33,471 bases of DNA, taken from the NCBI GenBank assembly GCA_003427395.1, contig BFEA01000243.1:1922388-1955858 (forward strand), read 5' to 3'. A program made the translations under genes and the position numbers. Every line of letters starts with the position of its first letter. The stretch's first letter is position 1. Source of the stretch: Chara braunii. Lineage: Eukaryota; Streptophyta; Charophyceae; Charales; Characeae. Positions 20,166 to 31,035 of this stretch are shown one piece after another. The notes under the pieces are model-generated. The model saw nothing but the letters and a program-made list of their open reading frames with translations. It did no database searches and was not told the DNA's origin.

Positions 20166-20890
20166 CGACCGGGGCTTTGGGCGAGCGCTTGGCCTCGTGT
20201 GAGAAGGCAACAGGTTACTTGAAGTCAACCTACGAAGAGCGGCCAGCCTCGTCAGCAACAGGTACTCCTGACCAAGCCGCTCTCGGAGTTCGAAGCCAGT
20301 AGCCAGGCACGTAGTGCATAGCCGACACTCCACATGACCAAAGCTCTTAATTTTCTCTCGTTACCCTTCCTCACCCCCTCTTTCTTCCCCGCCTCTCTCT
20401 AACTGCACTCCACTCCCTCTCAGCCTTTGTCGATCCTACCCCCGCGTGCCGTTCAGCGCTCGTTGACTTCTGATGAGCGTCTGAGTGCGTAGAGGCGTCA
20501 GGGCGCTGAACCTCGAAGACTGAAGCCCGTGGACCATGGCCGCGAGGCAGCAGGGCCCAAAGCGGCTCGCGCAGGCTCGTGCCTCTCGCACCGCCGCCCG
20601 CGAGTTGAGATAATGAACCCGATCACACCCCTCGCACTTAGTGAACGAAAAAACGAACGCTCCAAACACGGCCAACTCGTCGCTCCCAGCGGGGTTCTCG
20701 CTCTTTGCGCACCTCCGCCACGGTCGGCAGACTTCGGACTTCGCGGTCCCTCAAAGACGACCACTTGATGCAGCTTACTCCGTTGAGCCCAGCGGTTCTC
20801 GTAGCTTTTCTCTGCGCGTACCTCCTCCGAGCTGAGGAAGGCGGATCCGTTCCGCAGGCTCGATCTTCGACAGTAGGCCCGTGGTTCTCC

Positions 20891-20976
<86 letters not shown>

Positions 20977-23371
20977 CACGGTCTCCCTCGAGCTTCCCAG
21001 GCGCCCAGACCCGCCCTCGGACGTTAGCCCCACTCTTGTTTGAACTCCCCTCTCGTGAGCGCGCACCCGGTTGTTCGAAGCCTAGAGAACCCGTGCGTTT
21101 ACTACGTACGCCCCCCTTTCCCCTTCTTTCTCGCTCTCGCTCTCTCTCTACTTCTCTCTCTCTCGCACGCTGGGGAGAGTCGTCGAGCGCCAACCCCACT
21201 TCTTTCCTCCAAGTGTCGTAGCTCCCCCTTTTCCTTTGCCCTCGCTCTCGCTCCCTCTCTCTCTCTCCGCAACCCGTACGCCGGGAAAGGCCTAGCTGAG
21301 CCCTGTGTTCCCTCACCCGACCTCTCGCTCGAGCTCGCTCTATCGGCCGCCGCGCAGCACTGAGTACCGGACGTGCGCGAGTGCGTGCATTCTCTCCTCG
21401 TGCGCCTCCCTCGCGCGCCCCTCCCCTCCTTTCTTATATACCTTTCTCTCTTTCTTACCTTGATCCTTCCTTCCCTCTCTCCCCCAATCCACGCCCCCTT
21501 CTCTTTCCTCCCTTTTGCTCTCCCCTCCCCTTCATCCTCACGCCACCCGATTTGCCAAATTTTTGGTTTTCCGCTAGGCTTTTAGTTAGCTTTTCAATGC
21601 CCCCGCTTCTTCTTCGAGGTTCCCTCCGAACTCTGCTCCCCTGATTCTTTGGCAGTCTTCCACTTAGCTTACTCGCGCGCCGGACCGTCCCTCCTTTCCG
21701 CGATCCCGCCTCTATCGCGTTCCCCCTTTGGTTCGCTACCGTTTGGCCGTTGGCGGATTCTCCCGCCTCCGAACGTCTGTTTTCCTCGAAATTTTTCTTT
21801 GTTGGCCAGTCTTCACTGAGCAGCTCGCGCTCTCGCGCACCCTTCCTTCGATCATCGCTCTCTTCTCCCTACCAATCATGGCCTCTGCCTCGCGACTTCT
21901 CTGGATGCCCCCTTCGTCTCGTACTCTTTGGTAATGATCAAGTCGTTTCGTATTCTTGCATGACCTCCTCCCCGCTTTACCTTTCTTCGCGACGATCTTG
22001 CAGTGCCATCCTTCCCTTCGCCCATCGTTTCTCACCTGACCCCGAGTTAGTTATCAAGAAAACGTAACTGCGTGCCCCGTCCACAACCGTTTCTCAGCTG
22101 TGCTTCTTCATCATTCCCTTCCCTTCCCTCTTTCCCCTGTGACTCCTTGCCGCCCCCTTCATCAGGCCAGCCTTAAGACCCCGAGGTCCGGATCCCATTT
22201 TTCACCAGAATCTCTTCAAGCGCCCCTTCCGACCGTTCGGCTGCCAGGAATTCGTGGCTCATGGCTGTCGATCCTTGCCTCCTCCCTTTCCTCACCAGAT
22301 TCCGCAAGGTCAGCTGGTCTGCTTCCCACGGGTGGCCCTGCTTCAATACACGGGTGCCCCCGTAGTTGCCGGCCTCTATTCTTCAAACCCCTTCTCTCCC
22401 TGGCACCTGCCAGCCTAGTGGCAAGGAGCCGGCTTTGAGCACACTGGGGAGGGCGTCCATACGAGCGACGCCAAGCAAAAGGCAAAGCCTAACCCATCAT
22501 CCCTCGGACTTTCTTGCTGCCGGAGTCTGGCTGCCTGACCCGCCTCTTCAGTGCCTGTTCCTCCCACCGCCCATTCGAAATAGGTCTTGTCGTTTCGAAA
22601 CTAGTTTCGTATCTTTCGTTTTCCTGCCCTGCTGTTCACTCCGTTTCCTTCGATCCTAGGATCAGAAAAACTGTTCCCCACCTTTCTCTTCTCATGTCTT
22701 CCAAAATTTATCCCCCAGCTGTCGATCCATCTCCCTTGCCCGATCAGTGCCCCCTTTGTTCACATGAAATCACAGCTTTCCCGATTCTCTCTTCCTCTTT
22801 CCTCTGACTGATCCGGCCCCCTGTCTTGTTCGTAGCTCGCCCCGAGGACTCCAAGGCCCCACCCTGCGACAATACCCGAGGTGGCCCCACCTCTCTATCT
22901 GCCTCTGGTCTGCCAAGGTCACCGTCCCGTCTCTTGAGGATATAGTCACTCATCATTGTACCTGTCCGTCCCTACCCCTCGTGGCGGCCTTCCCGCTTTT
23001 CCCGGCCTCCACCTGTTTTGCCTGAAGCGGATTGAAAACACCTCCCAGGCCTCCTCCCCTTTTATAGGAGCGAAAAGCCACTCTTTCAGACCGAACTTTG
23101 GTTCATCGGGCAGTCTCTTTCTAAAGGCACGCCACCTGCCCGGTGTTCACCCACAGCCCCTAGTCCTCCTTTGGGTCAATCAGGGCAGTTGTGGTCATAA
23201 TAGGCGCACTCGCTCTCGATATCAGGGTCGGTTGAGGAATCCCTTCTTCGGCCCCGAAGTCAGCCACTTTCTTTCCAAGCAGCGTCGAAATCTCGGATTT
23301 TTTTGTCCACCTGTTTCTGATCCGATCAAAGCCCGTTATGAAGCGCATCTCCCGCCTCGCACTTTCAGATT
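20166..23371. promoter_or_regulatory. Pyrimidine-rich non-coding region upstream of the ParB/methyltransferase-like gene
   Basis: Three kilobases of CT-rich plus strand with no supported gene. The apparent Arg-Glu or Leu-Ser repeat ORFs are translations of dinucleotide repeats. Two TATA-like words precede the downstream gene: TTATATA at 21434-21440 and TTTATAG at 23061-23067. CT-rich stretches near transcription starts are common in plants, so promoter and 5' UTR functions are plausible but unproven. A TTTCAG at 23393-23398 could be a splice acceptor. Confidence 0.35.
20895..20973. repeat. (CT)n microsatellite
   Basis: About 39 uninterrupted CT units. Shorter CT-rich patches follow at about 21127-21170 and 21240-21268. 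Confidence 0.95.
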
Positions 23372-23779
23372 TTGACACTGAAAACTCCCATCTTTCAGGA
23401 TCCGCCCGAGCCCGCTTGTGACAAGATTTGGATCGTCACTCCGGCCGATCGAAGGGTTAGTACGAGGGCTCGGAAGCCCGAGGACATCCACAAACATCAT
23501 ACCGACATGCACACATTCGTCAAAACCAAGCAAAAACCATCAAAGAAAAAAAAATGTTTTTCGTTTCAAAGAAAGAAAAGCCATCGGCTGGTAGGCAGCC
23601 GCCCGACAACGTATTCGCTTCGAGATGAGACGAGAAGAGAATCCGGTAGATCGGGGCAAGATGTCGGAGGGAATCAGGCTGAAGGGATGGGCGCTGTCCG
23701 CGAAAGCTCTGGCGGGGAGCCGACTTCTACGGAGAAGAAGCGCGAGCGACAGAGGATGGTGCGAGAGGAGGTGGCGTAG
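23372..23779 (+). other. Upstream open frame in phase with the ParB/methyltransferase-like gene
   Basis: This 136-codon open frame (no ATG at its start) is in the same frame as the ORF beginning at ATG 23792 and is separated from it only by TAG 23777-23779. It includes protein-like phrases (CDKIWIVTPADRRVSTRARKP) and then a Lys/Arg-rich segment. It may be a 5' exon or the original N-terminus of the gene. Without a start codon or a clear splice junction this is only suggestive. Confidence 0.35.
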
Positions 23780-23791
23780 GAAACCCTCCGC

Positions 23792-26700
23792 ATGAAGAGG
23801 ATGAGAGGAAAATCGGAGGAGGTGATGGGCAGGGATGGAGGGGACGTCGGAGAACGTGTCTCGGGAAAGAGGCCGTCGAAGGAAGAGGGTGGGACGACAA
23901 GTAAGGAAGCGAGGAGGCCCGGCGGTTTGACCATCCGCGAAGGACAAGCCATGGGTGGAGGAGATTCGGCTCATCCAGGCGCTGCGGCAGCGAGAGAACC
24001 TTTGGGGAAATCGAAACGGAAAGTGGCAGCTGAAGAAGGCGATGGCCAGAAGAAACCTCGAAGGAGGAAGACTGTTGAGGTGGCGAGAGGTGGCGAACGG
24101 GCTGTCGGTGGGAAGATCGACGAAGCGGCAGCGTTTTGGCTCGAATACGAGCGGAATGATGATGGTGATATCGTGGAGAAGGAGCTCCCCGTCCAACTGC
24201 TCATCGACCCCAGGAAGGTCTTCGACATCCCGCCTTGGGAAAAATATTACAACCACTGCAGTCTAAATCTCGAAATTGTGGACGACATCAAGGCTGCGAT
24301 GCTGAGTCAATTCCAAGAGAAAAAGGGGAAGATCTGGACGAAAAAACCTTTGGTTCTGGCACCCATATACAAGTCGGTGACGCGTAGTCCGGAGAAAGCT
24401 GACAGGGTTCACAAAGATGTCTTCAAGCCAGAGGATAAGGATAAGTACTACTATTACCCTGTGAACGGACAACACACCGTGGCTGCTGTGAAGGAGTTGG
24501 CGGATAAGTCAATATTCAAATTGTGGAAGATGCAGTCGTGGCCGGCGAGAGTAGTGTGGTTCTCCGACCAAGATTTCGCGGGGTATGTGCAGGTCAGTCT
24601 CAACGAGAACACGAGACACAAGATGTCTAAGCAGCGATCGCAGAAGGCCGCGTTCCAGGACATTCGAGGGATGGGAGAATGAAGGAAGGCCGGTGGCCAT
24701 TCAAGGGAACCCTTCCAGCAAGGAGGCTGAAAAACAAAAGTTTTTCGAATTCCAAAAGCTGATTTTGGGAAAGAGTCCGAACGACGCTCACTGGTCGTTG
24801 GCAAAAAAAGATTTGTCGCTCGCCGACAAGGAGTACATCGCTGTCGTTGGCAATGCATTGAGGCAGTGGGTGCCGCTCGTGATGGCCGGTGATAACGTTT
24901 TCCACAAAGGCATGGAGTTCTACGACAAATGGGCGGAGGGGAAGTTGTTGGGCGGCGATGGAAAGAGGCCATTGTCGAGGCCGGACAAATACATGCCAAA
25001 CAAATCTCTGGGTCTTCAAGCAATTCCGGAAATGGGCTCGAAAGGGACGGCTGGTGAAACGAAGATGGGGTGGCTGGTCCGGGTACCGCCGCCTCCGACC
25101 AAAAAGAAAACGCAAGCGGACGACATGTTTTTCGTGACCGTGAAGGAGATGGATATGTTCTGTTGGCAGTATCTGCCGACATGACCGATGTCGAGAAACT
25201 GTCGATCCTCGACAATATTCTCGCACTAAGGGGAGTGTTCGTGCAATTGGCAAGCGAACATCTTAAACGTCAACATAAACCTGGAATTAAAGACATGGTC
25301 GCGATGAGGAATGGGGACCGCGTGATGCTCCGGATGTTTCACTACATCTTGTTCCTTGAAACGGAGGAGGCCGAAGGTGTTTGGCGGTACGGGAGCCTTT
25401 TTTTCCGGACCGAGGGGCGGCTTTTGGAGGAGTTCGGGCCGCAGGGCCTCACTCGACGAGTGTGGGCAGAACTGCGAAAGCATTTCCAGGGCGCGGTGGA
25501 GTACGTGAACACTTGCAAACGTACTCTTCTGCACGAGAAGGAGTCCCTTGACGACGCGAAGAGATTGTACGAGAATGACAGGTTCCGTAAATCTTTCGAA
25601 AAGTCTGTCCGTTCCATCTTACGATGGACGGAAGAAGTTCGAGACACGATCAAGGTCAGCGGGGATGTGAGGCACATCAAATGGCCCAACCTCAACCGGG
25701 TGACCAGCCTTATTCCTTTCGCTTTCCCTCCTTCCCAAGCTCACAGTCATATCACTGAGATTCGTGAGATTGTGCGACATTACGTGTGCAACCTGTACGT
25801 CCTCGATTTGTGTGATCCCACACTCCTCTCAGACTGGCGAGAAGACGATTTCGCCAACTTGCAAGGCGTTCTCCAAACACTGTCGCCAACGCACTGGGCA
25901 CTTGTAGTTTTTTTCCCATCTCGACGGGAGCTCAGTTTCTTGAAAGGCATGGTCAGGCATAACGTCCATCACGTCAGGACAGGAAAGTGGGTGCGCCATG
26001 CACAAAAGCAGGCTACTGTCTGGGAAGGCAATATACCGATTGAGGAGTGTGACCGCCTGTACGTGATTTTCAATGGCGAGAACCTGGCAGACAACACAGT
26101 GGCAGTCTACCCGGCCAGTAGCCCGACAAAGGCCTCCCGTACTCATGGTCTAAGTCCGGCCAAACACGCGCTGGCAGCCCGCTCGAAAGCTGTTTGTTCG
26201 TCGGACCCATCAGGACAGGTTGTGGCGTGTTTCGACGTGGCAGAAGAGGAAAGGTTCTCTCGTAGCATGTGGGAGGACGGCGGCGTGACAAGTGTTCGTG
26301 GAGCTGCTTACGGGGAGATGGAGCGGAACCCGTCGCATCTACTTGGTCTACTCGAAAACTTTTGCAAAGCTGGGCAAACTGTTTTTTTCTTTGGGGAGGG
26401 GCATGCGTCTGTCGTGTGGGAGCTCCTGCGCACCGGTCGGAACGTCGTCGCATTGGAGAACGAGGCGAAGACGATCGATTACCTTCGCGAGTTCATGAAG
26501 ACACGCGTGGCAGACACTCGCAATGATTGCGAGTTTGTCCAGACCACCGGCAAACGAAACGGGGATCCCAAACGTGACATGTATTGGAAATTGCCGGGGA
26601 ACAAAAGGACGGAGGTTTGGGACTTCCTTTTCCAACCCAAACCACCATCTCAGACCGACCTCGAATGCAGTCGACGGAAAAACCTGGTGTTCGGTGTGCT

Positions 26701-27682
26701 GAATGGGTGCCACGATGCACCCAGGGAGTATGTCTCGCATTTACTGAGAAGGCTGGAGCACGTTTACTTCATGCTGGCTGAACCACTCACCCTCGAAAAC
26801 TACAAGGCACAGTTTGACGAGGAGGACCCTTTCGACGCTGAAGACATGGAGGAGTTGAGCGACCCTGAAACCTTCGATTTCGAGTCCATGCCACTTCCTC
26901 GGGTGGTTGGACAGGTTGGTGATGAAGGGGAAGGTGGTCCTCGGAGATACAGCACGTCCCCTTCCGGTTTGAAGCGTGTGTTTCTTCGCGAACCAGTCGA
27001 CGACCAATCGTCTGATGACGGGGAGGAAGAGAGAGACTATGATCACGAACCTTGTGACAAGCTCCCTGTGGACCATGACACCTGGCAGAATGACAGACTC
27101 TACTTCTTCGGCAAGCATCACCGGTTCACGTCGGAGGATGTCTGGGGACACAACGTCGTCTGGCACCCGAGGATATTCCAACCTGCTGTGAAGAATGGAA
27201 TATGGGTCATGGCAATTAAGGAGGCCAATGGCAAGTGGAGTGGAATGAAGAGACTCGGAGCTGGTGCATTAAAGAGAACGGCGAGACATGCTCTGGTGGA
27301 GAATTTAAGTCTTATGAACCCCGAAAAGAGCGATCCGGACGTCACTGCGTATGCAAAACAAAAGCTAAAGGCACCATCTCGTGGTATTGACTGGCGCATG
27401 CCGCAACCTCCATCGGGCGGTCAGCATCTGGGAGAGGGTGGAGGAGGAGAGGAAGGAGACGGCGGAGGTGGCGGAGGAGACGGCTCACAGTTTGCCGGAA
27501 AGGGGACGGGCGAGACATCGTCGGGAGAGAAGGCGTCCGGCGAAAAGGGGTCAGGCGGAAAGGACTTGGGCGGAAAGGGGTCGGGCGGGAAGGGGTCGGG
27601 CGAGAAGGGGTCGGGCGGGAAGGGGTCGGGCGGGAAGGGGTCGGGCGGAAAGCGTAGAACGTCCCCAGTATATGGAAACTGA
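23792..27682 (+). pseudogene. ParB-like domain + divergent DNA amino-methyltransferase-like protein
   Basis: About 1,295 codons in three frames joined at two lesions: near 24672 (DIRGM / WENEGRP) and near 25175 (WQYLP / DMTDVEK). The second shift restores the first frame. After a charged N-terminal linker of about 110 residues, a ParB/sulfiredoxin-like domain has ELPVQLLIDPRKV and the nucleotide/DNA-binding-type motif VNGQHTVAA (24461-24484), followed by the Asn-rich VQVSLNENTR. A helical middle region follows. Next comes a fold in beta-type amino-methyltransferase order: LDLCDPT (25805-25822) in the place of the catalytic DPPY/W, a strand WALVVFFP, and later VFFFGEGHASVVWELLRTGR with VVALE (from 26381), which resembles the AdoMet-binding motif DPFxGSGTTL...GRxxxGIE. 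An acidic segment and a 27682-ending tail of Gly-Ser-Gly-Glu/Gly-Lys repeats follow. ParB-methyltransferase fusions are known in phages and bacterial mobile DNA. Here enzymatic activity is doubtful because DPPY is DPT. The assignment rests on motifs read by eye. Confidence 0.65.
27532..27652 (+). repeat. 15-bp coding minisatellite (GSGGK/GSGEK repeat tail)
   Basis: Eight or so units of about 15 bp reading GGGTCGGGCGGGAAG or close variants, translated as Gly-Ser-Gly-Gly/Glu-Lys. It forms the flexible, basic end of the ParB/methyltransferase-like protein. Length is likely polymorphic through slippage, and a change of one base would alter the overlap with the next ORF. Confidence 0.9.
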
Positions 27683-29187
27683 CCCCCACTGCGTAGGGAG
27701 TCGAGATTCTGAAATGCAAGACGAGGCCACCCTGAGGTCTGATCAAGTGCGAGTAGATTTGTCTGCGAGGACTTTGTTTCCCGTTGCCGAGGAGAGTCTA
27801 TCCCGCCGTGCGCAACAGAGGTCTCCTGTGCTCAACACCTTGCTCCTGAAAGAGGGCGCGTCCTCGTTTTGCCTGGAGGGCGGGATGCCTGCATTACGAA
27901 GGAGCGAAGGTGCGACCTTCAGTTCCCTCAGCTCGGGCGACCGCCACAAACTCCGAATAGATTCGGAGTTGCTGACGTCGCCCTAGAGGCCTGCCGCCAT
28001 AAGTGCTCCTCACGCGACAGTTCCGCGGGCCGAAGAAAATGTGACGTCCTGCCCCCTGCATCTTCAGTTGGACACAGGGTTCCCCTGCTCACCTCCATTC
28101 CCATATGTTGAGACTCGAGACTGGCGGTCTCGCGACGTGCTAGAGGGGCCCGTTGCTGGAGTGTTGGAGACCGGGGGTGGCGAGTACGAGGAGGAGACGA
28201 GGGAGGGTGTGCCAGTCGACGTTGGCAGCAAGAGTGCAGCGGCTCCTGAGGAAGAGGAGCGCTCTCCGGGAACGCGTGCTGTACAGCGGGAAGAGGAAAC
28301 TCAACGCTGGCAGTCTCGCGAAGTGTTGGAGACCGGGGGTAGCGAGTGTGAACGTCATGCTTCGGAGAGTGCGTCCGTGGACACTAACAGCGAGAGTGCA
28401 GCAGCTCCGGGGGAAACGCATGCTCTGCAGCGGGAAGAGGAGATTCAACCCTGGCCGGCTCGTGAAGTCGTGAAGGGGCTCGACGCAGGAGTGGTGGTGA
28501 TCGGGACGTCCAAAGATGTTCTGCACAATCGTTCGGTTGTGCCCACGACGCGAGAGGGTGTCGTTAAGGGAGGTCAGTGGACGTTCGTGCAAGCTGTTCT
28601 TGGCGATGATGAAGGCGAAGAAGAACCCATGGTGGAAGCTCGGGTTCATAGCGATGAGAAAGGCGGAGAACCCATGGTGGAAGGCAGTGAGGTGACGGTG
28701 GGCATCCTGACGGATCCACAACAGAAAGATGATGATTCTTCGCCCACCCGTTGCGGTGAAGAACAGGGTGGTCGAGCGTTTGTCCTCAGCACCGCTCGGG
28801 GAATGGTGCTTTATGAAGCCATAGAGTTGGGTGACGACTCGGCTGCCACCGAGCTGGTTAGCGACTCAAGCATGGCCGAGACGCAGAACGTCGAATCCTC
28901 CGTGGAAGGCGGTGAGGTGGCCGTCAGCATCAAGATGGATCGAGAGCGGAAAGATCAGTATTCTCCGTCCACCCGTTGCGGTGCAGAACAGGGTGATCGG
29001 GCGTCTGTCCTCAGTACCGGTCGGGAAATGGTGCTTCATGAAGCCATCGACTTGCCTAGCGACTCAGCTGCCACTGAGCTAGTTTGGGACACCGTCGTGA
29101 CCGAGGCGCAGAACGTCTATTTGTCTGTGGACGTTGGCGCAGTGGCGCGACAGGAGGGCGAGTTCCCTCGAAGGGCTCCCGAGCACG
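27672..29187 (+). pseudogene. N-terminal acidic repeat region of the Ulp1-type protein (first exon)
   Basis: ATG 27672 lies inside the last 11 nt of the upstream ORF (ATGGAAACTGA). The frame is open to 29204 except for one TAG at 27984-27986. The product is acidic and Ser/Glu-rich with two internal repeat families. A module of about 40 residues containing ESAAAP and QREEE(T/I)Q recurs two to three times (28200-28460). A module of about 70 residues containing STRCGAEQGDRASVLSTGREMVL(H/Y)EAI recurs twice (28680-28880, 28900-29090). No domain is recognised. It resembles the disordered regions that precede Ulp1 domains in transposon-borne proteases. It can be joined in frame to the protease domain through a splice at 29187/29754. 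Confidence 0.55.
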
Positions 29188-29753
29188 GTAAGATTTGTGA
29201 ATAGGAGCATTCGCATATCTGTCACTAGCCAGCTCTGTGTTCGTCCAAATTGATGTGATGGGCTCATGTACCTTTTACCACTTGTTAAAAAAAAGCTTGT
29301 GGGCTGTGGGTTGTTTTCTATGTTCTACATGTGTGAGGTTGTCAATGTCCCTGCCCATGAAGCCTGTAAAAGCCGTGAGCGAGAAATGTCTTTCAGGGAG
29401 GTCATTGGCCGCTTTACCGAAGAAGTCGTCAAGTGTAGGGTTGTTTAAAAGGGTCCAGATGCCTCGCCTTTCCTAGAGAGCTGTCAGGGTTCTGAAGGCT
29501 TGTCGAATAGATAAGGAGGAAGGTTTGCGGAAACATTTGGCTGCGTCTATTGAAAGCGTTATTGCTTTGTCTGATGCGTCTGATGATGATGTCAAACGGG
29601 CTATCTTGAAAGACCCGTGTCCTAAGGACATCGCCAAGGACACATTCAACAGTCGGGGATAAAACTTTTCTGGGAAAAGGACACACGGTTCTTAGCCATT
29701 TCGCCCCGGTGATTTTTGTCACTCCTCACACTTGTTCGTGGGTGTTTGTGCAG
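29188..29753 (+). other. Candidate intron containing a coding-like segment
   Basis: GTAAGATTTG at 29188 is a strong 5' splice site, and TTGTTCGTGGGTGTTTGTGCAG ending at 29753 is a good acceptor. Joining 29187 (phase 1) to 29754 keeps the reading frame. Inside, TTTCAG ending at 29396 is a second acceptor that also keeps phase. The frame that follows it (one TAG at 29474) contains a convincing protein stretch at 29477-29658 (KEEGLRKHLAASIESVIAL, then DDDVKRAILKDPCPKDIAKD). The true structure may therefore have an extra internal exon. Confidence 0.4.
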
Positions 29754-30479
29754 TTGAGGCTACATCATGTTTTCGCGTTCCCTTGCCTACTGAGGAACTT
29801 AGTGGTACGGACTTGAGAATGTCGCAAGGAGATTTCAACAACGGCCATGAGGTGGTTTCCTCGGTTCGCAAAGGAGCCAGTTCAGTTCCGTTGAGCAGAA
29901 AAAGTCTTCAAACTCTTGTTCAGGGGGAATGGTTTTTCGACGAGGTGGTGGAGTCGTACTTGGCCTTGCTTGCCAACGCTGCGTGGCCTGGGAGTCCCTC
30001 TCTTTACATTTTCAATCTCTTTTTCTATAACAAGCTCGTCGGTGGCGGCTATCGACATGATAGGGTTGCAAGATGGACAAAAGATGTGGATATTTTCTCG
30101 TACGAGATGGTCTTGATTCCTGTCCATAAACATGGAGTGCATTGGACCCTATTATGTCTCCGAGAACAAGGGTTGGAGTACTACGACTCCCTCCTACAAG
30201 ACGATGGCGGTTTTTCTTCCGATTAGGAACTTCACGCAATATCTCTGTGACGAAGCAGTTTGTCATTATGGTTAAAAAATGAAAGTGGATCTCCGGAAGC
30301 CCAAGGTGGTTGTTTGTGGCGTCCCTCAACAGTCGGACGGGTCGAGCTGCGGTGTTTTCATGCTCGCCTTCACTTCATTTCTTGCACGCGGCTATCCGCC
30401 ACCATTTCCGATAGCCCAAAGCGGCATTCCAAATATCCGGCTGAGAATTGCGGTGGACATACTCCAAGGCTCTGAATGA
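29754..30479 (+). pseudogene. Ulp1-type (C48) cysteine protease domain
   Basis: A SUMO/ubiquitin-like-protein protease fold. The sequence shows MVLIPVHKHGVHWTLL with catalytic His (30140-30142), GLEYYDSLL with Asp (30185-30187), and VPQQSDGSSCGVFML with the oxyanion Gln (30327-30329) and nucleophile Cys (30348-30350), in the order and spacing typical of the family. A frameshift near 30222 and an in-frame TAA near 30273 interrupt the segment between Asp and Gln (phrase NFTQYLCDEAVCHYG), so the local copy is inactive unless corrected. Ulp1 domains occur in KDZ, Mutator-like and other eukaryotic DNA transposons, as well as in host deSUMOylases. The neighbouring ParB-like gene favours a mobile-element origin. 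Confidence 0.85.
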
Positions 30480-30489
30480 TATCACTTTT

Positions 30490-30496
30490 ATTAAAA
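30490..30496 (+). terminator. Possible polyadenylation signal (ATTAAA)
   Basis: ATTAAA lies 12 to 15 nt after the protease stop codon, followed by a T-run at about 30507. Such variants of AATAAA are common, but the word is short and this is only a candidate. Confidence 0.3.
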
Positions 30497-30554
30497 TACG
30501 CATAGTTTTTTTTTTGAAAGGCCATAAGCAGAAGTGCGAATCTATTCCCACTTG

Positions 30555-30640
30555 ATTTACCAATCGGGCGGTCCGAGCTGTGCTGTTGTTTTTATGAGGT
30601 ACCGGATTGCAGTGGATGTTTTGGTCAAGTAAACGTTTAG
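30555..30640 (+). pseudogene. Decayed tandem copy of the Ulp1 protease C-terminus
   Basis: One frame reads QSGGPSCAVVFM and then RIAVDVLVK. This parallels QSDGSSCGVFML and RIAVDIL at the end of the upstream protease (30330 and about 30445), with 231 bp between the active-site motifs and a deletion of the part in between. It is a partial duplication of the gene's 3' end. Confidence 0.65.
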
Positions 30641-30877
30641 GTGTCGATGTGAATATCCTAGCCTCGTGCTGTAGCATTTTTTTAAGGGTTTTTTATTTGG
30701 AGGAACCTGTCATCTTTACTCGTAGGACTTTCGGCAGCGCCGTACTGCCTTTGTTTGTTTTCGGGTTGTTCTCATTGCTTGCCGCGCAACATCAGCTAGA
30801 GGGTTGCAGCGGACGCTTACGTGAAGTAGAATCTTAGATGCCGATGTAAATATCCCAGCCTCTTGTGGACATTTTAC
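30604..30877. repeat. Diverged direct repeat, 197-bp spacing
   Basis: GATTGCAGTGGATG...GATGTGAATATCCTAGCCTC at 30604-30680 recurs as GGTTGCAGCGGACG...GATGTAAATATCCCAGCCTC at 30801-30877. The first copy begins inside the protease C-terminal duplicate, so serial duplications have extended the 3' flank. Confidence 0.7.
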
Positions 30878-31035
30878 ACTCAAGCTCTTGGTGAAGGACA
30901 TCAACGATTTATTCTTGGTCGCCAAATTGTTTCGTGCTTATCTTTTTCTTTCGCGAGGCTTTGTGGTGTGAAAGCCCCTCTCCCCCGCCCCACCCCGACC
31001 GCCCAGCTTTCACATGTTTTGGCTCGCCCTTGTTC

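Noticed and set aside
20498-21316. Long minus-strand ORF with Arg-Glu repeats, and plus-strand Leu-Ser repeat ORFs
   Set aside because: They are translations of the CT/GA dinucleotide tracts, and the flanking residues have no domain-like character.
24454-25253. Minus-strand ORFs of more than 200 codons opposite the ParB/methyltransferase-like gene
   Set aside because: They are Ser/Pro/Cys/His-rich mirror frames of a GC-rich gene. The plus strand holds the recognisable motifs and repeats.
27381-27671. Upstream part of the second ORF across the Gly-Ser-Lys repeats (Arg-Gly-rich reading)
   Set aside because: It is the alternate frame of the coding minisatellite. The ATG at 27672 is the more plausible start.
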